Positions 1 to 8,190 of a DNA stretch of 64,000 nt are shown here, piece after piece. The notes beneath the pieces were generated by a model. That model did not search any database, was not told the DNA's origin, and was given only the letters and a program-made list of their open reading frames with translations. A program made the translations under genes and the position numbers. The DNA comes from Chryseobacterium artocarpi (lineage in GTDB: Bacteria; Bacteroidota; Bacteroidia; Flavobacteriales; Weeksellaceae), in NCBI RefSeq assembly GCF_001684975.1, contig NZ_MAYH01000034.1:654112-718111 (forward strand). The letters run 5' to 3'. Numbering within the stretch: position 1 is the first letter of the stretch; each line of letters starts with the position of its first letter.

Positions 1-182
1 TTAAGATTCCTGAGAATCTGATAGACAACTTCCTACAATTTGTTTATAGTTCGGAAAATATTGAAGCTTATGTGCTTGCAGGAAACTTCGAAGCTATAAA
101 AATTCCTATTGAAAAATATCTTCCGATTTATCAGAGAAGATTAAGAAATTCCCATCTTCAGGAAATTGTTGACAATAAATAA
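1..182 (+). CDS. C-terminal end of an unidentified protein (partial)
   Basis: An open frame enters from the left edge (codons begin at base 3) and stops at TAA 180-182, giving 59 residues that end in NSHLQEIVDNK. The fragment is acidic and basic by turns, with no membrane segment, signal or motif I recognise. A terminator hairpin follows 20 bases after the stop, which supports this being the true 3' end of a gene on the plus strand. Function is unknown, because the body of the gene lies outside the window. Confidence 0.7.
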   Translation, partial: KIPENLIDNFLQFVYSSENIEAYVLAGNFEAIKIPIEKYLPIYQRRLRNSHLQEIVDNK

Positions 183-202
183 TTCCACAACTATTTATAA
201 AT

Positions 203-234
203 AAAAATCCATGTATATTCTGCATGGATTTTTT
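203..234 (+). terminator. Rho-independent terminator
   Basis: Perfect 11-bp stem (203-213 with 223-233), 9-base loop and a T-rich tail. It ends the gene that enters from the left edge. Confidence 0.8.
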
Positions 235-419
235 ATTTTACAATCATGATTATTGAAACTTTATCAAATAATTTTAACAAATAATCAAAAATATGTGTAA
301 ATTTATGTCACGATCAAGTGTTTAAAATAAAAACAATACTATTTCGTTATCAAAGAAAAAGACTATAGACCTAAACACAGATTAAGAGAAGTACACCATT
401 TTTAACTTAATATTTATTA

Positions 420-1193
420 ATGAAAAGACTACTTTTACTTATTGGCTCAGTCATGTTTTTTTGTCTATCTGCCCAAAAAAGAGGAAAAGACTATAGTGAT
501 ATTATCAAAAGTAATAATATCTATGAAATCAATGCTTTCCTGAGAGATGCCCATCCTGATGATCCAAGGCGTTCTGTACTGAAACCAAGAGTAATGGAAC
601 TCATGAAAGAGTATATTAAAAATGCACACCCGGCAGATCAGAAAGTAAAAGACATGCAGGAAATGCTTGCTTTACTTCGAAGAAGACCTTCTACAAAGAT
701 TACTTTTGATGAAATGAATGCAATCATCAAACAAAAACAGATTGCAAAATACAAAGCTGAGCTTGCTGCAAAACAACCCACAACAGTATACACTCCAAGC
801 AATGCTCAGAATACATTTGTTGTAAATACGGCATCAAATGCTGCCATTCCTAACGCAGAAGCTGAAGAATTTAATATGCTGATGAATATTTCTCCTATTG
901 AACATCAGAATAAAACTGTAAAAATCCTCAATTCCCTGTTTGATAATGACCCTAATGCCAAAGAATGTATTGTACTCATTCAAAATCAATCGGACTGTAA
1001 TATTATTGTAAGGATGGAAGGTGTTGGAACTACCAAATACAGGCTCGCTATCCCCGCCCGAAGTGATAATTCTATTGTCATTGAGAAGGGGCAATACCTT
1101 TTTACCAGCTTGGTTTGTGGTGCACAGTATGCTTCACAAAAAACCATTCAAAAACCAATTATGGTGGCTTTGGGAAGCACAACAGTAAAATAA
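420..1193 (+). CDS. Exported protein, C-terminal domain shared with the 2018-2461 product (probably DUF6759)
   Basis: This 257-residue protein opens with a signal peptide (hydrophobic core at residues 3-18, probable cleavage after LSAQ). A charged helical middle (about 20-140) follows, and then a C-terminal domain (about 150-257). That domain lines up with the lipoprotein encoded at 2018-2461: both contain a 'LNsLfdNDp/LNDLLNNDDP' block, then '(S)xCN(I/M)(I/V)(V/L)' and a late Cys in 'LVCGAQYAS / LMCNSSYQS'. From memory this family is catalogued in Chryseobacterium as DUF6759; I could not check. Function is unknown. The two shared cysteines could form a disulfide in the envelope (inference). 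The gene lies upstream of trmB with a 100-base gap, so it may be a separate unit. I see no clear TAnnTTTG box in front of it. Confidence 0.8.
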   Translation: MKRLLLLIGSVMFFCLSAQKRGKDYSDIIKSNNIYEINAFLRDAHPDDPRRSVLKPRVMELMKEYIKNAHPADQKVKDMQEMLALLRRRPSTKITFDEMNAIIKQKQIAKYKAELAAKQPTTVYTPSNAQNTFVVNTASNAAIPNAEAEEFNMLMNISPIEHQNKTVKILNSLFDNDPNAKECIVLIQNQSDCNIIVRMEGVGTTKYRLAIPARSDNSIVIEKGQYLFTSLVCGAQYASQKTIQKPIMVALGSTTVK

Positions 1194-1263
1194 TCAAATC
1201 AATATCATATTTTCCACATTGGTCTTTTAGCTTTAAAAGCCCTTAATTCTATGTAAATTTTAG

Positions 1264-1271
1264 TATTTTTG
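1264..1271 (+). promoter_or_regulatory. -7 box of trmB promoter
   Basis: TATTTTTG matches the Bacteroidota -7 consensus TAnnTTTG exactly, 22 bases before the trmB ATG. No convincing -33 TTG is seen. Confidence 0.55.
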
Positions 1272-1293
1272 CAGTCATTTTATAAATGACTCA

Positions 1294-1971
1294 ATGGGCA
1301 AGAATAAATTAGCAAGATTTGCGGAAAACAAGATATTACCAAATGTAATTCAACCTACAAGAGAAGATGCCTTAGAAGGCTTCGAATTGAAAGGAAAATG
1401 GAGAGACAATTTCTTCAAAAATGATAATCCTATCGTTCTTGAATTAGGCTGTGGTAAAGGAGAATATTCTGTAGGGCTTGCAAAAACATTCCCTGAAAAG
1501 AACTTTATCGGGGTTGATATTAAAGGAGCAAGATTTTGGTTTGGAGCTAAGGAAGCTGTGGACAACAATATGAACAATGTGGCGTTTTTAAGAACACAGA
1601 TTGAACTTGTTGATTATTTCTTTGCAGAAAATGAAGTGGATGAAATCTGGATCACTTTCCCGGATCCACAAATAAAATATAAAAGAACAAAGCACAGATT
1701 AACTCACCCTGACTTTTTAAACAGATATAAAAAGTTTCTTAAACCTGGAGGAATCGTTCATTTAAAGACAGATTCAGAGTTTCTTCACGGGTATACTTTA
1801 GGATATTTGCAAGGTGCCGGATATGAAATCATCTCTGCTCACCATGATATCTATGGAGCTCCGGAATATGATCCTAATACGGAACATTTGAGAGACATCA
1901 AAACATATTATGAAGAGCTGTTCTCATCTAAAGGTAAAACAATTACTTACATTAAATTCCGAATCAACTAA
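1294..1971 (+). CDS. trmB: tRNA (guanine-N7-)-methyltransferase TrmB
   Basis: This 225-residue class I methyltransferase uses S-adenosylmethionine to make m7G46 in the variable loop of tRNAs. The SAM-binding motif I is clear as VLELGCGKGEYSVGLA (about 49-64). The TrmB signature follows as IWITFPDPQIKYKRTKHRLTHP (about 118-139). The length is normal for bacterial TrmB. The ATG at 1294 follows a TAnnTTTG box by 22 bases and gives the expected N-terminus. The gene is 46 bases upstream of a small lipoprotein gene and probably shares its transcript. Identification is secure from motifs and length. Confidence 0.95.
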   Translation: MGKNKLARFAENKILPNVIQPTREDALEGFELKGKWRDNFFKNDNPIVLELGCGKGEYSVGLAKTFPEKNFIGVDIKGARFWFGAKEAVDNNMNNVAFLRTQIELVDYFFAENEVDEIWITFPDPQIKYKRTKHRLTHPDFLNRYKKFLKPGGIVHLKTDSEFLHGYTLGYLQGAGYEIISAHHDIYGAPEYDPNTEHLRDIKTYYEELFSSKGKTITYIKFRIN

Positions 1972-2017
1972 TGAACTGATACAGTTTATTAATTTAACAA
2001 GGAAAAAATAAAACGGT

Positions 2018-2461
2018 ATGAAAAAGCTATTCGTTCTCGCAGGAGTATCACTGATTCTTACCAGCTGTAATGTGAATTATGGCGGTTATCCTATCAGAAA
2101 CCCTTATCCAACTAATAATCGTGGTAATGCAGGTAACGCAGCCAATACTGAAAGAGAATACAATGAGCTTATCAAAACCTATAAACCGGAAACAACAGAG
2201 GTACTAAACGATCTTCTCAATAATGATGATCCGGCTAATCCCAGAACATCCATTTCGGTTGAGAATAAGTCTCGCTGCAATATGGTGCTTACCATAAGCG
2301 GAAACAATTTCTTTAAAAAAATTCCCATAGGTGCCGGAAAAATAGGTTACACAATGCTTCCTAAAAATCAAAACTACAGATTATCCGGAATGCTTTGTAA
2401 TTCATCTTATCAATCTACAAAGTTTATTACGAGTTCATACTCAATAAAGCTTACTAATTAA
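2018..2461 (+). CDS. Small lipoprotein related to the 420-1193 product (probably DUF6759)
   Basis: The 147-residue precursor has a classic lipobox, LILTSC, with the lipidated Cys at about residue 17. A Gly/Asn/Pro-rich linker follows (about 20-45), then a compact C-terminal domain (about 48-147). The domain aligns with the end of the protein encoded at 420-1193: NDLLNNDDP, the 'CNMVLTISG' strand and 'MLCNSS'. So two relatives sit on either side of trmB, one apparently a soluble exported protein and one a lipoprotein. This gene follows trmB by 46 bases and ends in a strong terminator. The role is unknown; the sequence supports an envelope location only. Confidence 0.8.
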   Translation: MKKLFVLAGVSLILTSCNVNYGGYPIRNPYPTNNRGNAGNAANTEREYNELIKTYKPETTEVLNDLLNNDDPANPRTSISVENKSRCNMVLTISGNNFFKKIPIGAGKIGYTMLPKNQNYRLSGMLCNSSYQSTKFITSSYSIKLTN

Positions 2462-2470
2462 AATAAAAGT

Positions 2471-2503
2471 GCTCCTTCAGGTTATTCTAAAGGAGCTTTT
2501 TTT
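2471..2503 (+). terminator. Rho-independent terminator after the trmB unit
   Basis: Stem 2471-2477 (GCTCCTT) with 2490-2496 (AAGGAGC), followed by a run of seven T. Confidence 0.85.
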
Positions 2504-2520
2504 ATCAATAAAAAATATAT

Positions 2521-4626
2521 TTAGTTTTTAATAAACTTATAGTTACCTATTCCATCAATAGAAATAATATAATTTCCCTTTTGTAATATTGAAACATTTA
2601 CTTTGCTATCTATAACATTGCCTTCTTGAATAAGTTGCCCTACAACATTGGTAATTTTATATTTTAATTTTCCAGCATTTTTTGCAGATGAAATAATAGT
2701 AAGCTCATTACTAACTGGATTAGGATATATACTAAATAAAGGTACATTTTTAGTTTCTGAAATAGAAAGATTAGCACACTCTTCTCCTGTTGTTACCCCC
2801 ACTGCACACCATGCAGCTTTAACAGCATTAACTTCTGCCGAGTTTACTCCATATAATATTCCAGATTCTTGAATTGTAAAATCTTTGACATCGGCATATA
2901 CAGACTGAGACTGAACATAATTTTGCTGGGTGGAGTAAACCAGATCGGCAGCTTTCTTGATACCGATTCCTGATACACTATAAGCATAGCCATTATCGTT
3001 GGTTCCTGAACCTCCCTCTACCAGCAAATAATACCAATGATTCAATACTCCCGAATTGGTATGAACACCACATTTATCATTATTGGTATCAGGGGTACAG
3101 TTAGCTGATGTATCTTTCCAATGCTGCCCCATATAAGTATCCGGCTGATTGAATAATTTAGGGTTTTCAAAGGATCTGATCCCATCAGGCTGGGAAAGAA
3201 CAAAATCTTCCCCCATAATCCATCTTTGTTTTTCAGGAGCCATTTTAGCTTCTACTGTTGCTCCCCAAATATCAGCAAATCCCTCATCCAAAGCTCCGGA
3301 TTCTCTCTCATATACAAGATTTCCAAAAGCTGAATCAACACCGTGACCAAATTCATGAGCATCCACATCAAGCCCTGTTACGATATCCCAGTTAGTGGAG
3401 GAATTTGGCTGTCCGCCATTACCAATAAACATATACCCACCTGATAAGCTAGCATCTATCGTAGACAGACTTACCCAGGAAGCGTTATAAGGAGTTCCAT
3501 TAATAGTCGGATGAATGAAAGATCTTACTTGTGAATTCTGATTATCAAACCCATTTCGGTCATACTCGTTCTTAAAAAAATCATAAACCTGAGAAAACGC
3601 CCAATGAGTCTCTAAAGCACCATCATCTTTTGTGGAGGCATATTCGGCAGTAGTCCAGTTATTATCTGCATCTACATATTTAGTCGTTAATGCTTCCGCC
3701 GCATCAGGACCTCCTAAAAAAACGGTAGCTATAATAGCCGATAAAACTTCTCCACCGGTATAATTCAACGTTTTCACAAATCTGGACTCGTCATTCAGTT
3801 CATAGCCATTTGTAGTCTGTAATGTTTCTATTGACCTTTGTCCACTGTATCTTGTATCGGCAGTTCCGGCTGTAAAGAAGGGCGCAGGTGTTTCAGCAGA
3901 AATGATTTCAGATGTCCTTTTTAAATCTTTCAAATGATCTATATAACTTGTCTGTTCTTTATTAAAAACTGTATTTTTAGCTTGATGAGTTTTAAGAAGC
4001 CCCTCTTTTTTCAGGATTTTTCCTGTTACTGCATCCATATATACTCTTTCAAGATCTCCCGGTTTACTGGAGACCATAGCAAAGGTATAAGCATAGCGAT
4101 CTGAAGTTCCTGAAATATCTTTAGACAAAACAACTAAAGAACTTTTAGGTATAATTCCTTTAAATTCATCCGGTGTGGAATAATTGTTTCCCAGCTGAGC
4201 CAAACCTATTTTATAGATTTCTTCAGGGGTTTTAAGAGAGGATAAAGTAAAAGGAATTTCAATATTACTCACATTTCCATTCATGGAGGTGATTGTTCCG
4301 TTTTTTGAATGAACAACATACATTTTGTGGGCAACTTCCACTTCATTGAAGTATTGTTTATAAAAGTCATGCTGTGAACCCCAAAGATCTGTTTCTGATT
4401 TTACTTTTTTCAGAGTGTTGAAAGATCCTTTCACTTGAGTAATCTGTTTCAGAATATTTTCAGCATTTCTTACAGACACATTGACCTCGGATTTAAAGGA
4501 AATGAACTTTATCATCCCTTTCTCATTCACTTTTTTTGTCTCCACATACTCAGAGCCCAGATAATTTTGTGCGGTGCCTAATGAACTCAATGTCAATGCG
4601 ACACCAAGAAATAATTGTTTCTTCAT
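2521..4626 (-). CDS. Secreted M4 (thermolysin-like) metalloprotease with T9SS sorting domain
   Basis: The 701-residue precursor has a signal peptide (about 1-19), a long FTP/PepSY-type propeptide (about 20-245) and a thermolysin fold. The zinc site is HEFGH (H424, E425, H428), with E448 in ALDEGFADIW as third ligand. The C-terminus (about 630-701) is a T9SS type A sorting domain with the typical IYPNPV and KGNYIISI blocks, so the enzyme should cross the outer membrane by T9SS and be processed or anchored at the surface. I chose the ATG at 4626. The longer frame begins at a GTG (4662) upstream of the promoter box at 4645-4652, so it cannot be in the transcript. The substrate is probably extracellular protein. 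It is a single-gene unit downstream of the rpsB terminator. Confidence 0.93.
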   Translation of the reverse strand: MKKQLFLGVALTLSSLGTAQNYLGSEYVETKKVNEKGMIKFISFKSEVNVSVRNAENILKQITQVKGSFNTLKKVKSETDLWGSQHDFYKQYFNEVEVAHKMYVVHSKNGTITSMNGNVSNIEIPFTLSSLKTPEEIYKIGLAQLGNNYSTPDEFKGIIPKSSLVVLSKDISGTSDRYAYTFAMVSSKPGDLERVYMDAVTGKILKKEGLLKTHQAKNTVFNKEQTSYIDHLKDLKRTSEIISAETPAPFFTAGTADTRYSGQRSIETLQTTNGYELNDESRFVKTLNYTGGEVLSAIIATVFLGGPDAAEALTTKYVDADNNWTTAEYASTKDDGALETHWAFSQVYDFFKNEYDRNGFDNQNSQVRSFIHPTINGTPYNASWVSLSTIDASLSGGYMFIGNGGQPNSSTNWDIVTGLDVDAHEFGHGVDSAFGNLVYERESGALDEGFADIWGATVEAKMAPEKQRWIMGEDFVLSQPDGIRSFENPKLFNQPDTYMGQHWKDTSANCTPDTNNDKCGVHTNSGVLNHWYYLLVEGGSGTNDNGYAYSVSGIGIKKAADLVYSTQQNYVQSQSVYADVKDFTIQESGILYGVNSAEVNAVKAAWCAVGVTTGEECANLSISETKNVPLFSIYPNPVSNELTIISSAKNAGKLKYKITNVVGQLIQEGNVIDSKVNVSILQKGNYIISIDGIGNYKFIKN

Positions 4627-4644
4627 TGTATAGTTTTTGCAGTT

Positions 4645-4673
4645 CAAAAATATACAATTCACTACAAAAACAA
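4645..4673 (-). promoter_or_regulatory. Promoter of the M4 protease gene
   Basis: On the minus strand the -7 box TATTTTTG (4645-4652) has TTG at 4671-4673 with an 18-base spacer. The likely start of transcription is near 4640, which forces translation to begin at the 4626 ATG. Confidence 0.65.
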
Positions 4674-4706
4674 ATATTCAGTGATAAGTATTTAAAAAAA
4701 CACTTC

Positions 4707-4728
4707 AAATTCGAATAAAATCGAATTT
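4707..4728. repeat. Short perfect inverted repeat
   Basis: Arms AAATTCGA (4707-4714) and TCGAATTT (4721-4728) with a 6-base loop lie just upstream of the M4 protease promoter. It is either a regulator site or a weak hairpin; nothing in the sequence decides which. Confidence 0.5.
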
Positions 4729-4756
4729 AAAGCCGAAAATTATAAATAAAAACAAA

Positions 4757-4787
4757 AAAAACCACCGAATAAAATTCAGTGGTTTTT
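4757..4787 (-). terminator. Terminator of the rplM-rpsI-rpsB operon
   Basis: Nine-bp stem AAAAACCAC / GTGGTTTTT (4757-4765 with 4779-4787), read on the minus strand after rpsB and followed by T-rich sequence. Confidence 0.8.
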
Positions 4788-4812
4788 AAATATATAAAGT
4801 ATAAATCTTTAA

Positions 4813-5574
4813 TTATTCTGCATCGAAATCAGCATCTGTATCAGCAGATACTTTTTCTCCTTCTTCTTTAGATTTTTCTTTATCAGCTTTTCTTTGAGAC
4901 TGACCTTCTTTGATAGATTCAGAAACTACGCTAAGGATCATATCAATAGACTTAGAAGCATCATCGTTTCCTGGGATAACGAAGTCAACTTTTCTAGGGT
5001 CAGAGTTTGTATCAACGATACCGAAAACTGGAATACCAAGTTTCTTAGCTTCAGTTACCGCGATGTGCTCTCTTAAGATGTCAACTACAAATACAGCAGA
5101 AGGAAGTCTCACCATGTCAGCGATAGAACCTAAGTTCTTCTCTAGGTTAGCTCTTTGTCTGTCAACTTGTAATCTTTCTTTTTTAGATAAAGTTTCGAAC
5201 GTACCGTCTTTTTTCATTTTGTCGATAGAGTTCATCTTCTTTACCGCCTTTCTGATAGTAACGAAGTTCGTTAACATACCTCCAGGCCATCTTTCTGTAA
5301 TATAAGGCATATTAAGTTCAGAAGCGTGTTTTGCAACAACTTCTTTCGCTTGCTTCTTAGTAGCTACGAAAAGAACTTTTTTACCTGCAGAAGTTAATTT
5401 TTCTAAAGCGCTGCACGCTTCATCTAATTTAACTGCTGTTTTATGTAAGTCTACAATGTGAATACCGTTCTTCTCCATAAAAATGTATGGAGCCATATTT
5501 GGGTTCCACTTTCTAGTCATGTGACCGAAGTGTACACCAGCCTCTAAAAGGTCTTTTACATTTGCTTTTGCCAT
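4813..5574 (-). CDS. rpsB: 30S ribosomal protein S2
   Basis: The 253-residue protein has the S2 hallmarks. It opens with LLEAGVHFGHMTRKWNPNM, then TERWPGGMLTNF (about 90-101), and later AVFVVDILREHIAV and FGIVDTNSDP (about 160-192). S2 binds at the head-body junction of the small subunit with S1. The C-terminal tail is acidic and low in complexity, as is common in this phylum. It is the last gene of rplM-rpsI-rpsB, but 207 bases separate it from rpsI. Elongation factor Ts (tsf), which follows rpsB in many bacteria, is not next here: a terminator and a protease gene follow instead. Confidence 0.98.
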   Translation of the reverse strand: MAKANVKDLLEAGVHFGHMTRKWNPNMAPYIFMEKNGIHIVDLHKTAVKLDEACSALEKLTSAGKKVLFVATKKQAKEVVAKHASELNMPYITERWPGGMLTNFVTIRKAVKKMNSIDKMKKDGTFETLSKKERLQVDRQRANLEKNLGSIADMVRLPSAVFVVDILREHIAVTEAKKLGIPVFGIVDTNSDPRKVDFVIPGNDDASKSIDMILSVVSESIKEGQSQRKADKEKSKEEGEKVSADTDADFDAE

Positions 5575-5662
5575 GTTTTCTGTTTTTGTTAGTTTACTTT
5601 CCGTTTTTTAAACAATCAACAACTTCTTTAGATGGGAGAAGCGTTTGGATGCTAAACGTAAC

Positions 5663-5772
5663 GGGCAATGGGCGGTCTGCTTATTGCTTTTGGCAATGGG
5701 CTTTTCGCCGAGATTAAGTTTAAATAAAATGTAGTACATTTCTGTAGCCAATAGCCGATAGCCATTCGCCAA
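5663..5772. repeat. Heptad-period repeats in the rpsI-rpsB spacer
   Basis: Two GGCAATGGGC copies (within 5663-5673 and at 5692-5701) precede four near-identical 7-base units at 5745-5772: TAGCCAA, TAGCCGA, TAGCCAT, TCGCCAA. Base composition is clearly more GC-rich than other spacers here. On the mRNA (minus) strand this sits in the rpsB leader region. Function is unknown. Confidence 0.6.
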
Positions 5773-5781
5773 CAGCAAATC

Positions 5782-6168
5782 TTAACGTTTTGAGAATTGG
5801 AATCTCTTTCTTGCTTTTTTCTGACCTGGCTTCTTTCTTTCCACCATTCTTGCGTCTCTTGTAAGTAAACCAGCTGGCTTTAATGCTAATCTGAACTCAG
5901 CGTTGATTTCGCATAAAGCTCTTGAAATACCTAATCTGATAGCCTCTGCCTGACCTGTATTACCACCACCGAATACGTTTACGGTAACATCATACTGACC
6001 AACAGTCTCAGAAAGGATGAACGGTTGGTTTAATTTGTAAACCATCACGTCTGTAGAGAAATATTCTTTAGCATCTTTACCGTTTACTGTAATGTTTCCA
6101 GAACCTGGTCTTACATAAACTCTTGCTACAGAAGTTTTTCTTCTTCCGATTTTGTGAACTATAGACAT
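5782..6168 (-). CDS. rpsI: 30S ribosomal protein S9
   Basis: The 128-residue S9 has the usual start ([20 protein letters not shown]), the central [23 protein letters not shown] (about 64-86) and the invariant basic tail ending [12 protein letters not shown], which reaches the P-site tRNA in the ribosome. The length is normal. It starts 6 bases after the rplM stop, so the two are co-transcribed and probably translationally coupled, as in almost all bacteria. Confidence 0.98.
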   Translation of the reverse strand: MSIVHKIGRRKTSVARVYVRPGSGNITVNGKDAKEYFSTDVMVYKLNQPFILSETVGQYDVTVNVFGGGNTGQAEAIRLGISRALCEINAEFRLALKPAGLLTRDARMVERKKPGQKKARKRFQFSKR

Positions 6169-6174
6169 AATTAA

Positions 6175-6630
6175 TTATTTAAATTCGTTAACATTAATTG
6201 TTTTAGGCTGTTGAGCTTCATGTTTGTGCTCAGTTCCTTCATATAAATAAAGGTTCTTAAGGATAGCAGCTCCTAATCTGTTTTTAGGTAGCATACCTTT
6301 TACAGATTTCTCTAATACCTTTAAAGAATCTTTCTTTTGAAGTTCAGCCGCAGTCATAGACTTCTGTCCACCAGGATATCCTGTATGCCAGATATAAGTC
6401 TTATCAGCCCACTTGTTTCCGGAAAGTGTAATTTTCCCAGCATTCAAAACGATTACGTTATCACCACAATCTACGTGAGGTGTAAAGTTCGTTTTGTGCT
6501 TACCTCTCAAAATCTTTGCAACCGTAGAAGCTAGTCTTCCTAACGGCTGTCCTTCAGCGTCTACCACAACCCATTCTTTATTAGCAGTAGCTTTGTTCGC
6601 TGAAACAGTTTTGTAACTTAATGTATTCAC
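6175..6630 (-). CDS. rplM: 50S ribosomal protein L13
   Basis: The 151-residue L13 shows WVVVDAEGQPLGRLASTVA (about 21-39), the central FTPHVDCGDNVIVLNAGKI block (about 49-67) and KGMLPKNRLG (about 111-120). It starts with GTG at 6628-6630. No in-frame ATG lies near, and the resulting N-terminus (MNTLSYKTVSANK) is the form usual in flavobacteria. It is the first gene of the rplM-rpsI-rpsB operon, driven by the promoter at 6677-6708 with a leader of about 40 bases. Confidence 0.97.
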   Translation of the reverse strand: MNTLSYKTVSANKATANKEWVVVDAEGQPLGRLASTVAKILRGKHKTNFTPHVDCGDNVIVLNAGKITLSGNKWADKTYIWHTGYPGGQKSMTAAELQKKDSLKVLEKSVKGMLPKNRLGAAILKNLYLYEGTEHKHEAQQPKTINVNEFK

Positions 6631-6676
6631 ACGTTTTAGTTAAAGATTAAACATAATTTACCCCTAAAAGGGTGTG

Positions 6677-6708
6677 CAAAGGTACAAATTATTTTTGTAA
6701 CGCAAAAA
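6677..6708 (-). promoter_or_regulatory. Promoter of the rplM-rpsI-rpsB operon
   Basis: On the minus strand there is a TTTTTG -33 element (6703-6708), an 18-base spacer and TACCTTTG (6677-6684), then GC at the melting edge. This is one of the best matches to the Bacteroidota consensus in the window. The leader begins with a short CCCTTTTAGGGG palindrome, which could be an autoregulatory site (inference). Confidence 0.8.
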
Positions 6709-7031
6709 CATATTTCATTTAATCTATATAATATCTGCTATTCAACCTTCTACCATTAGATTTTAACAGTTTTTATATTTTGGCATAAATCTTGTAAATT
6801 GTTGTTGCGATGAAAAAAAACGCTTAGATGATTCTAAGAACACAAATATGATAAAGCAAGAGTTTATTCCCTCAACTCTTTCTTTATTAACCCTCCTTTT
6901 CTATTTTTTACTTTTAGATTTATCTGTTGTTTCAGATTTACTCTTTATAAGATGTTTCCCAGTCATTTTATATTTATATTAATAATTTCTTCAAAAAAAC
7001 ATTAGAATATTTATTTATTTCATGAAATAAT
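6709..7031. other. AT-rich spacer between divergent units
   Basis: About 320 bases upstream of both the ribosomal operon and the DUF3667 gene. It holds one imperfect hairpin (6853-6864 with about 6874-6885) and no credible gene, tRNA or repeat. A tiny frame near 6810-6850 has no support. Confidence 0.5.
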
Positions 7032-7039
7032 TATCTTTG
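7032..7039 (+). promoter_or_regulatory. -7 box of the DUF3667 gene
   Basis: TATCTTTG fits TAnnTTTG exactly. The TTG inside the box (7037-7039) opens the reading frame but cannot be its start. The first ATG downstream is at 7058. Confidence 0.6.
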
Positions 7040-7057
7040 TCGCAGAAGAAACTACCC

Positions 7058-8155
7058 ATGAGTCACGGAAAAATCAGAGAAGATAAAACCTGCCTGAACT
7101 GCGGGCATCACGTTGAAGAAAGATTCTGCCCTCATTGCGGACAGGAAAATACTGAACGCAGACAACCTTTCTATTTCCTTTTCACCCATTTTATTGAAGA
7201 CTTTACCCATTACGATGGGCAGTTCTGGGGAACAGTAAAAAATTTATTGTTTAAACCAGGTAAACTGACCAATACTTATCTTGAAGGAAAGAGGCAGATA
7301 TTTGTTCCTCCTGTAAAGCTTTATATTTTCGTCAGTTTTATTACATTTTTTGTATTTGCCTTATTTCCTATGGTAAATATAGGATCCAATGATAAGCATG
7401 ATGAAAAACAAAGCGATACAGGTCTTGTAAAAATTATGAAACCTATTAAAGCTATCGGAACACAGAAAATAATTGATAGTATAAAAGCTAAAAAAATACT
7501 GACTGAAGATGATTCTCTTGCTATTGAAAAGCTAAAAATGGTTCCCGATTCTGCCGAGGTTGAAAAAATACTGGATATGGACCAAACAATAGATTCCGGG
7601 GACGGAAACTATAAGACAAAAAAATCCTATGACTCAGCTAAGGCTAAAAATCCAGGATACTTAGATTTTGTAGAAAAGCCTATTATTCATAAATACTTCG
7701 AGCTTAAAGACCACGGTATTACTAAAAAGGAGCTTTTAAGCAATATGATAGAAAAATCTTTTCACAATCTGCCTAAAGCCTTATTCATCTATCTTCCTTT
7801 GTTCGCCTTCTTCTTATGGGTATTTCACAATAAGAAAAAATGGTGGTATTTTGATCATGGTATTTTTACCCTGCATTACTTCTCTTTCTTATTACTTACC
7901 ATTTTATTGATATTCTTATTTGGAAAACTTACAAAACTAACAGATATTAAAGCTCTGAATGCTCTCATCTATTTCGTAATCACCATCATTACAATCTACA
8001 GTATGGGGTATTTCTTTATTGCTCATCGAAGGGTTTATCGCTCACATGGGTTGGTTAGCATTATGGTTGGAATTATATTAATTGCTATAAACTTCTTTGC
8101 ATTCATGTTTTTACTTGCAGGGCTCGCTCTGGTAAGTTTTATGATGCTTCATTAA
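7058..8155 (+). CDS. DUF3667 family membrane protein with N-terminal zinc ribbon
   Basis: The 365-residue protein starts with a four-Cys zinc ribbon, CLNCGHHVEERFCPHCG (about residues 12-28). Then comes the family core (FYFLFTHFIEDFTHYDGQFWGTVKNLLFKPGK), which is typical of DUF3667. A first membrane segment (about 91-107) is followed by a charged, probably periplasmic loop (about 110-240). At least three further segments occupy about 250-365. The family is widespread in Bacteroidota and has no known function. The ATG at 7058 is chosen because the upstream TTG lies inside the promoter box; a leader of about 15 bases results. It converges on the next gene through a shared terminator. Confidence 0.85.
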   Translation: MSHGKIREDKTCLNCGHHVEERFCPHCGQENTERRQPFYFLFTHFIEDFTHYDGQFWGTVKNLLFKPGKLTNTYLEGKRQIFVPPVKLYIFVSFITFFVFALFPMVNIGSNDKHDEKQSDTGLVKIMKPIKAIGTQKIIDSIKAKKILTEDDSLAIEKLKMVPDSAEVEKILDMDQTIDSGDGNYKTKKSYDSAKAKNPGYLDFVEKPIIHKYFELKDHGITKKELLSNMIEKSFHNLPKALFIYLPLFAFFLWVFHNKKKWWYFDHGIFTLHYFSFLLLTILLIFLFGKLTKLTDIKALNALIYFVITIITIYSMGYFFIAHRRVYRSHGLVSIMVGIILIAINFFAFMFLLAGLALVSFMMLH

Positions 8156-8158
8156 AAT

Positions 8159-8187
8159 AAAAGGCTGTCAGATGATGACAGCCTTTT
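8159..8187. terminator. Bidirectional terminator
   Basis: Perfect 12-bp stem (8159-8170 with 8176-8187), 5-base loop, A-rich on one side and T-rich on the other. It lies between two convergent genes. Confidence 0.9.
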
Positions 8188-8190
8188 ATT

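Noticed and set aside
4910..5305. A 131-residue open frame antisense to rpsB
   Set aside because: It is a shadow frame of a highly conserved ribosomal gene with no start context or domain.
6631..7057. Possible small RNA or tRNA in the spacer before the DUF3667 gene
   Set aside because: No cloverleaf and only one weak hairpin; the two flanking promoters explain most of what is conserved-looking.
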